Source of the DNA: Pampus argenteus
Lineage: Eukaryota; Chordata; Actinopteri; Scombriformes; Stromateidae
NCBI GenBank assembly: GCA_036937835.1
Contig: CM072875.1
Location: 13,281,001 to 13,345,000, forward strand
Direction: 5' to 3'
DNA: 64,000 nucleotides
Positions 60,401 through 64,000 of the stretch are shown here, in pieces (the first letter of the stretch is position 1; the number at the start of each line of letters is the position of its first letter). Both the position numbers and the translations under genes were made by a program. The notes beneath the pieces are model-generated. The model searched no databases. It worked only from the letters and a program-made list of their open reading frames with translations, and was not told where the DNA came from.

Positions 60401-62726
60401 AACATCCCCGTCTCTTGTACGATACAGCAGTTCATTGTCTATAAATAAGAAATGAAAAACAACTAGAAACAGCACTAGCACACAGTTTTTACTCCTAGTT
60501 TAATTTTTATAGTAATGACATTAATAAAATGTGTGTGAACTAAAGCACTTCCAAGAAGGCTGTGCTAAATAAACCTTATTTCTTAATTGTGCTCATATTT
60601 TTGGGGGGTTAAATGTTAATAATACTAGTAAAGCAAACCACCTGCTGTATCCAAGCAGCTGTTGTCGATCATGCTGTTGCTAACGTCGAGTCTATCTAAA
60701 AGCCCCGTTTAAATGATCAACTAATCTTATTGGAGGACATTCTTAAGAAAGTGAGACTGAACATCAGCACAGCCTGTCTGCACTGCAAACTGTTATAATA
60801 CTGTTGTCCTTGTCAAGTTACCCTGTAGTCCTGAGTTCAGGATGGGAACTGTAATCAAGCCAAATCAGTTTCATAAGAAAATCTTGATGCAGTTGCCAAA
60901 GTTGCTGCTTTTATTTCCTCAATAGTCAAAGTTAGAGCTAGCCACAAATGTTGTAAACGGACAATACTGTATTCTGTTCTCAGAAGTATCAATGAGTCAG
61001 TCAGTCAGACAGCAGCGGTTCTTTGCCTCAGAGAGACGTCTGAAGGTTGAATCCTTTGTCTTTGGATCTAAGAGAGTAAGAAACTCTGAGGTGAGTCCAA
61101 AGACTACTGAGGCAAGCAGTGATCAAAGAGCATCGGGGATCAATTACGCACTGCTGTGAATGAAGCCCACAAAATATTGATGAGGACTACTGAAGTGTGA
61201 TGTTGTCCCATCAGGCTCCTTATCAGAAGGTCATTAGCACCAAATGAGAGTTGATTGCATTAAGTTAACTGACGAGATGCAATGTCACACAATTGATTGT
61301 GCCGGGGTTTCGTCAGGTGCCGAGGGCGTTTTCATCACGGCCGTAAAGGAAGGTCACAGAAACACAGAAACTTAACTAATTATATGTTAATAAGCTGATA
61401 ATGTCAGTAATCAGGGGGATAGTCTGCATATGGAGAACAAAAGGATATATGTGAGGTCGTGATGAGTCTGTCACACACGTAGGAGATATGAGTAGGTTAA
61501 ATCCAAAAGGCCTATCTACTGTGTATACACTACTGTAGGAGTCACTTTAGAGGATTTTTTTTAAACTGAAGTAGTTTTGTCACATCCATTTATGGCCTCA
61601 GAGATCCCTGTTCCTCCACCAGGTGAATGCTTGGCTGAATTGAAGCCCTCCTAACACATTATAAACGTCTGTTATAAAAATCCTTCGGTCAGATATAGTA
61701 GTAGTTGGCCACTAACAGAAAACGACTGGTTCAGATTGTTACTGTGCACAACATATTCAATACGTAATAAAATCTTCTAATCCATCTCAGAATAAAGTAG
61801 CACGTGTGTTAAAGCTGAAGCATGTCTCAAGTACTTTTCCAGTCGAACACCAGAGGGCACTGAGTCAGCTGATCACTCACTACCTTCTACCTTCAAATCT
61901 GTGCTCCTGTACATCTATTCAACTTAGTCTGTACGCTCAGTACACAATATGCTGAATTTCTAGTACATACAAAATAAACATAACTGGTGCCTCTTTTTGC
62001 CATAGAGACCAAAATACAATCTACAAGATGTCTGTGTCCATCTACATAATGCTGCTTAACATCTTTGTGATTTTTTTTTGAAAGATGATAATTATAAATA
62101 TAGTAGGCTCATAGGATTAACAGTTTCGTTTAATACTTCTATTAGCTATGGAAACAGGCGGGTTTAATGGTCTCCTTGGTGAGGAAAGAGTATAATTAGA
62201 TGTACATGAGTCCATTTTATGTTTTGCTGCTCATCATAACAAGATGGAGAAAGGAGTTAATTGTCTGACATGAAGAAATATCACAGTACAAGTACTAAAT
62301 ATTTAAAAAAAATGTTTTAGGACGTACCCACAATAAAAGGGCTCACATATCACATCATAATACAGTTGTTCAAAATGCACCGATAACAAAATGAATAAAA
62401 GGTTAGACACAAACAGTTACCATCCTTCTATACATGAACTTTATCTAGTAGACAATGTTTTTCCTTTGACTTAAAGGGACAGTTCAATAAAAATTCAAAT
62501 TAGTTTTCTGCCTTATCCAAAGTGCTATTTATCCATCCAGATAGTTACAGTGTGGTTTGCCTAGGTATGTTTTGTGTTTGTACAAGAGAGGCAAATTTTA
62601 AATGTCAAAGACGGGCTGTTCACTCACCGTTGAGCCATTTGGCATCTGGGTCATGGATGTGAAGGTCTGGACCAAAGACATCTTTTATAATTACTTTCTT
62701 CTTAAGGGCAAGACTGTCATCTTCAC
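49202..62726 (-). CDS. dpp6: Dipeptidyl peptidase-like protein 6 (inactive; Kv4 channel auxiliary subunit), 5' exons outside window
   Basis: 24 minus-strand exons: 62726-62628, 60438-60344, 60218-60144, 60065-60013, 59594-59513, 56095-55975, 53638-53484, 53295-53198, 53064-52938, 52840-52802, 52690-52583, 52481-52390, 52304-52257, 52151-52039, 51262-51215, 51098-51000, 50898-50829, 50745-50551, 50312-50258, 50177-50075, 49967-49912, 49792-49720, 49606-49533 and 49348-49202 (stop). Phases agree throughout, giving about 741 residues of the extracellular part. REYYITMVKWATSTKLAVNW, LNRAQNNSILTLCEATTGVC, FFFTRAIPQGGRGKFFHI and YFLSTEDDPKRR match DPP6 closely, and DPP10 less so. DPP6 is a type II membrane protein that raises Kv4 surface expression and speeds gating. 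The nucleophile Ser of active DPP4 is Ala here (GKAYGG). The cytoplasmic and transmembrane exons lie beyond 64000. Teleosts have dpp6a and dpp6b, and which one this is cannot be told. Confidence 0.93.
51263..52038 (-). other. dpp6 intron
   Basis: A 776-bp intron between the exons at 52151-52039 and 51262-51215. Unremarkable apart from an A run near 51629. No coding sequence is supported. Confidence 0.7.
53871..53887 (+). promoter_or_regulatory. CTCF-like motif
   Basis: CCAGCAGGGGGCAGAAG is the closest match to the CTCF consensus that I noticed in the window. It lies in a dpp6 intron. Motif evidence only. Confidence 0.4.
55571..55607. repeat. Fragment of a common teleost repeat
   Basis: TATGGCCAAAAGTTTTTGGA followed by TACCCC resembles the terminal motif 'TATGGCCAAAAGTATTTGGACACC' that I recall as frequent in fish genomes and linked to Tc1-type elements. 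A related core (TTTGGCCAAAAGTATCTGA) appears at about 57016-57034 in the same orientation. No paired inverted end was found. Confidence 0.4.
56451..56500. repeat. 50-bp perfect pyrimidine-purine alternating tract (Z-DNA-prone)
   Basis: Every step from 56451 to 56500 alternates pyrimidine and purine, using CA, TG and CG dinucleotides (for example CATGCGCACGCGCACACATG). Mixed CG/CA alternation of this length is a classic Z-DNA-forming sequence. Confidence 0.85.
57159..57196. repeat. Perfect 15-bp inverted repeat (hairpin)
   Basis: CTGGTACAGTTTACA (57159-57173) and its exact reverse complement (57182-57196) are separated by an 8-nt spacer. It could form a cruciform or RNA hairpin. No further symmetry is seen outside, so it is not an obvious transposon end. 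Confidence 0.85.
57457..57496. repeat. (GT)n microsatellite, one interruption
   Basis: GT run with a GA interruption near 57485, in a dpp6 intron. Confidence 0.93.
57639..57678. repeat. (AC)n microsatellite with TC interruptions
   Basis: AC run broken by TCACTC near 57654, in a dpp6 intron, about 150 bp from the GT run on the same strand. Confidence 0.9.
60439..62627 (-). other. dpp6 intron (2.2 kb)
   Basis: AT-rich intron. It contains a CTCF-like match at 61847-61864 (ACACCAGAGGGCACTGAG) and no supported gene. Confidence 0.65.
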
Positions 62727-64000
62727 CTGCCAAGTGCATCGCCAAAAGATAAATAAACATCAATGAAGTATGACGCAGAGCAGCTCCTATATAAAATGCA
62801 TGGATGAACTCGATAAATACATTTGAAGATAAGCTTCAAGTCAGTCTTGTGAGATTTATTAGCATTTCAAGGGGAGTGAGTTTACTAGTTTCAGAGAAAA
62901 ACTTTTGATTTTGTCAGCATGTTGCTCAGGGGGCTGCAGCCTCATCCAGAGACTGTCACCATCTCACTATAATATACTCTTCTTCTATCTCTGGAGATAG
63001 CACTTTCAATAACTATTCCCCACTATAGGTAGAGCAATTTAGAACAAGGTTCAAACAAGAAAAGGAGCCTCTGGTATAGCTCTATTGATCTGAGAGCATC
63101 AGTTCACAAGTATTTCAGCAGCAGGAGGATGACTCCTTACATCCCCCAAAACTCAAAATGAAATCTCAAGCTGACAGCTGAACTGCAGGTGGAGCAGACA
63201 ACGTGGGAGCACAAATGGGTTTGTGTGGATGTGAGGAAAGAGACAGCAAGTGTGTGTGTGTGTGCGCCCTTTACCTGTCTTCCGCTACACTTTTACTTGG
63301 GAAAACAACTGTTTCCTTAGACAGTTGTCATGATGGTTGACAACCCAGTCTGACTGTACAAATCTGTAAGTTGACAGATTCTTCAGTAGGCTTCACGTTA
63401 CCACTAAGTGCGTAAATACCCTCGTCAGATACAGTTATGTGAAATTCTCTAGTCTGGCAAGAAGCTGCAGAGTGAAGGGGGGGGAAGAAAATTTCCAACA
63501 TGCTGTAAATGGTTTCTCTGATGCTGTGCCAATCTGACAAATCGTTGAAGCTGTTACTGCATAATCATCCCCATTAACAAGCCTGAATGGCATTACACAT
63601 TAAAAAAAAAGCCCATTATCTAGTAAGAGGATGACCCCGCCTCCATGCACAATCAAACAAATTAGGCGGAAACCACGTGATCTGTAAAACCTTGTTCCCG
63701 TCCAAACAAGGTTATCAAAATTAAAATAGCTGAAGGAGAAAGAAAGGGGCTTAATCTGGACGGAGCCCCAAAGTGTAGTCTAATTATTTAAAATAAATGT
63801 AAATAATTATGAAATCACATGCATAAATTACAGAAAGTATAGTTGAAACAATAATTGCTGAACTATTGTAAGACTCATTAAAGATGAACTACGCAATGTT
63901 TTGCTTTAAAGCTCAGCTTGTGTGTAGAAGAAGGGCTGCAAATAACAATTACATATTTTCATTATTGATTAATCAGTTTTCTTAATTAATCAATAATTAA
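62727..64000 (-). other. Upstream dpp6 intron, continuing past the window
   Basis: Sequence 5' of the first visible dpp6 exon on the minus strand. No exon encoding a transmembrane helix or signal anchor was found. It includes a short GT run near 63251 and ends in AT-rich sequence. Confidence 0.6.

Larger units (their letters stand above)
51215..62726 (-). other. dpp6: dpp6 exons encoding the extracellular beta-propeller
   Basis: Exons from 62726 down to 51215. Recognisable blocks are VFGPDLHIHDPDAKWLNDNE, AAKYQVSPDMQHVLLAFEMK, PIYQHSYV, LTPPEVHDAVLQFAGWGP, FENNIYY, TGKEGVVFNGLPDWLYEEEI and HIAHWWSPDGLRLAY. The Cys-rich part (FNRCCLSCEIKCGYVDVSFS) corresponds to the DPP-family Cys-rich blades. 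Potential N-glycosylation sequons include NDT and NNS. The exon joining RIG to REYY appears to carry one residue more than the DPP6 sequence I recall (PRMREYY). Confidence 0.88.

Noticed and set aside
49202..62726. Calling the DPP-like gene dpp10 or dpp4
   Set aside because: Several long blocks (REYYITMVKWATSTK, RAIPQGGRGKF, YFLSTEDDPKRR) match DPP6 better than DPP10. DPP4 is excluded by Ala replacing the catalytic Ser.
1..64000. CRISPR arrays, bacterial operons, phage or plasmid features, rRNA or tRNA genes
   Set aside because: No spaced direct repeats, no ribosome-binding-site/operon layout and no clear cloverleaf sequence were seen. The window is intron-rich vertebrate DNA.

Overview
The window is vertebrate nuclear DNA and most likely comes from a ray-finned (teleost) fish. 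Genes are split into many short exons with GT-AG introns. Introns are mostly 0.1-5 kb, which is compact for vertebrates. Dinucleotide microsatellites are frequent, and several short dispersed repeats have a teleost look. There is no sign of bacterial, plasmid or viral organisation, and I saw no CRISPR array, rRNA or tRNA.

Four protein-coding genes account for all the coding sequence I can support. (1) At the left edge are the last three coding exons of a pbx1-like TALE homeobox gene (+; 1-4122), with a long 3'UTR. (2) prtfdc1 (+; 9020-14703) is complete in nine exons and encodes a 225-residue HPRT-like protein whose PRPP-binding acidic motif is degraded. (3) arhgap21 (+; coding 17817-45482) is complete in 23 coding exons plus a 5'UTR exon, about 1,807 residues, with PDZ, PH and RhoGAP domains. 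(4) A dpp6-like gene (-; 49202 to beyond 62726) has 24 exons for nearly the whole extracellular part. Its cytoplasmic and transmembrane exons lie beyond position 64000.

The first three genes run head to tail. arhgap21 and dpp6 converge on a short intergenic stretch (about 47.0-49.0 kb) that carries a CTCF-like motif and a small hAT-type element. The prtfdc1-arhgap21 pair matches the neighbourhood I recall from human 10p12, so that linkage looks ancient. The flanking pbx1 and dpp6 are not neighbours of that pair in human as far as I recall. The genes do not form a pathway. Pbx1 is a nuclear transcription cofactor, Prtfdc1 a cytosolic purine-salvage-like pseudoenzyme, Arhgap21 a Golgi/junctional GAP for Rho-family GTPases, and Dpp6 a surface auxiliary subunit of Kv4 channels. 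Two of the four are catalytically dead relatives of enzymes.

I did not find a new multi-gene system. The points most worth checking are the doubly altered active-site motif in prtfdc1, Ala at the nucleophile position of dpp6, a GC-AG intron, a NAGNAG acceptor and a spliced upstream ORF in arhgap21, two small DNA transposons, a 50-bp Z-DNA-type tract and a perfect 15-bp hairpin.
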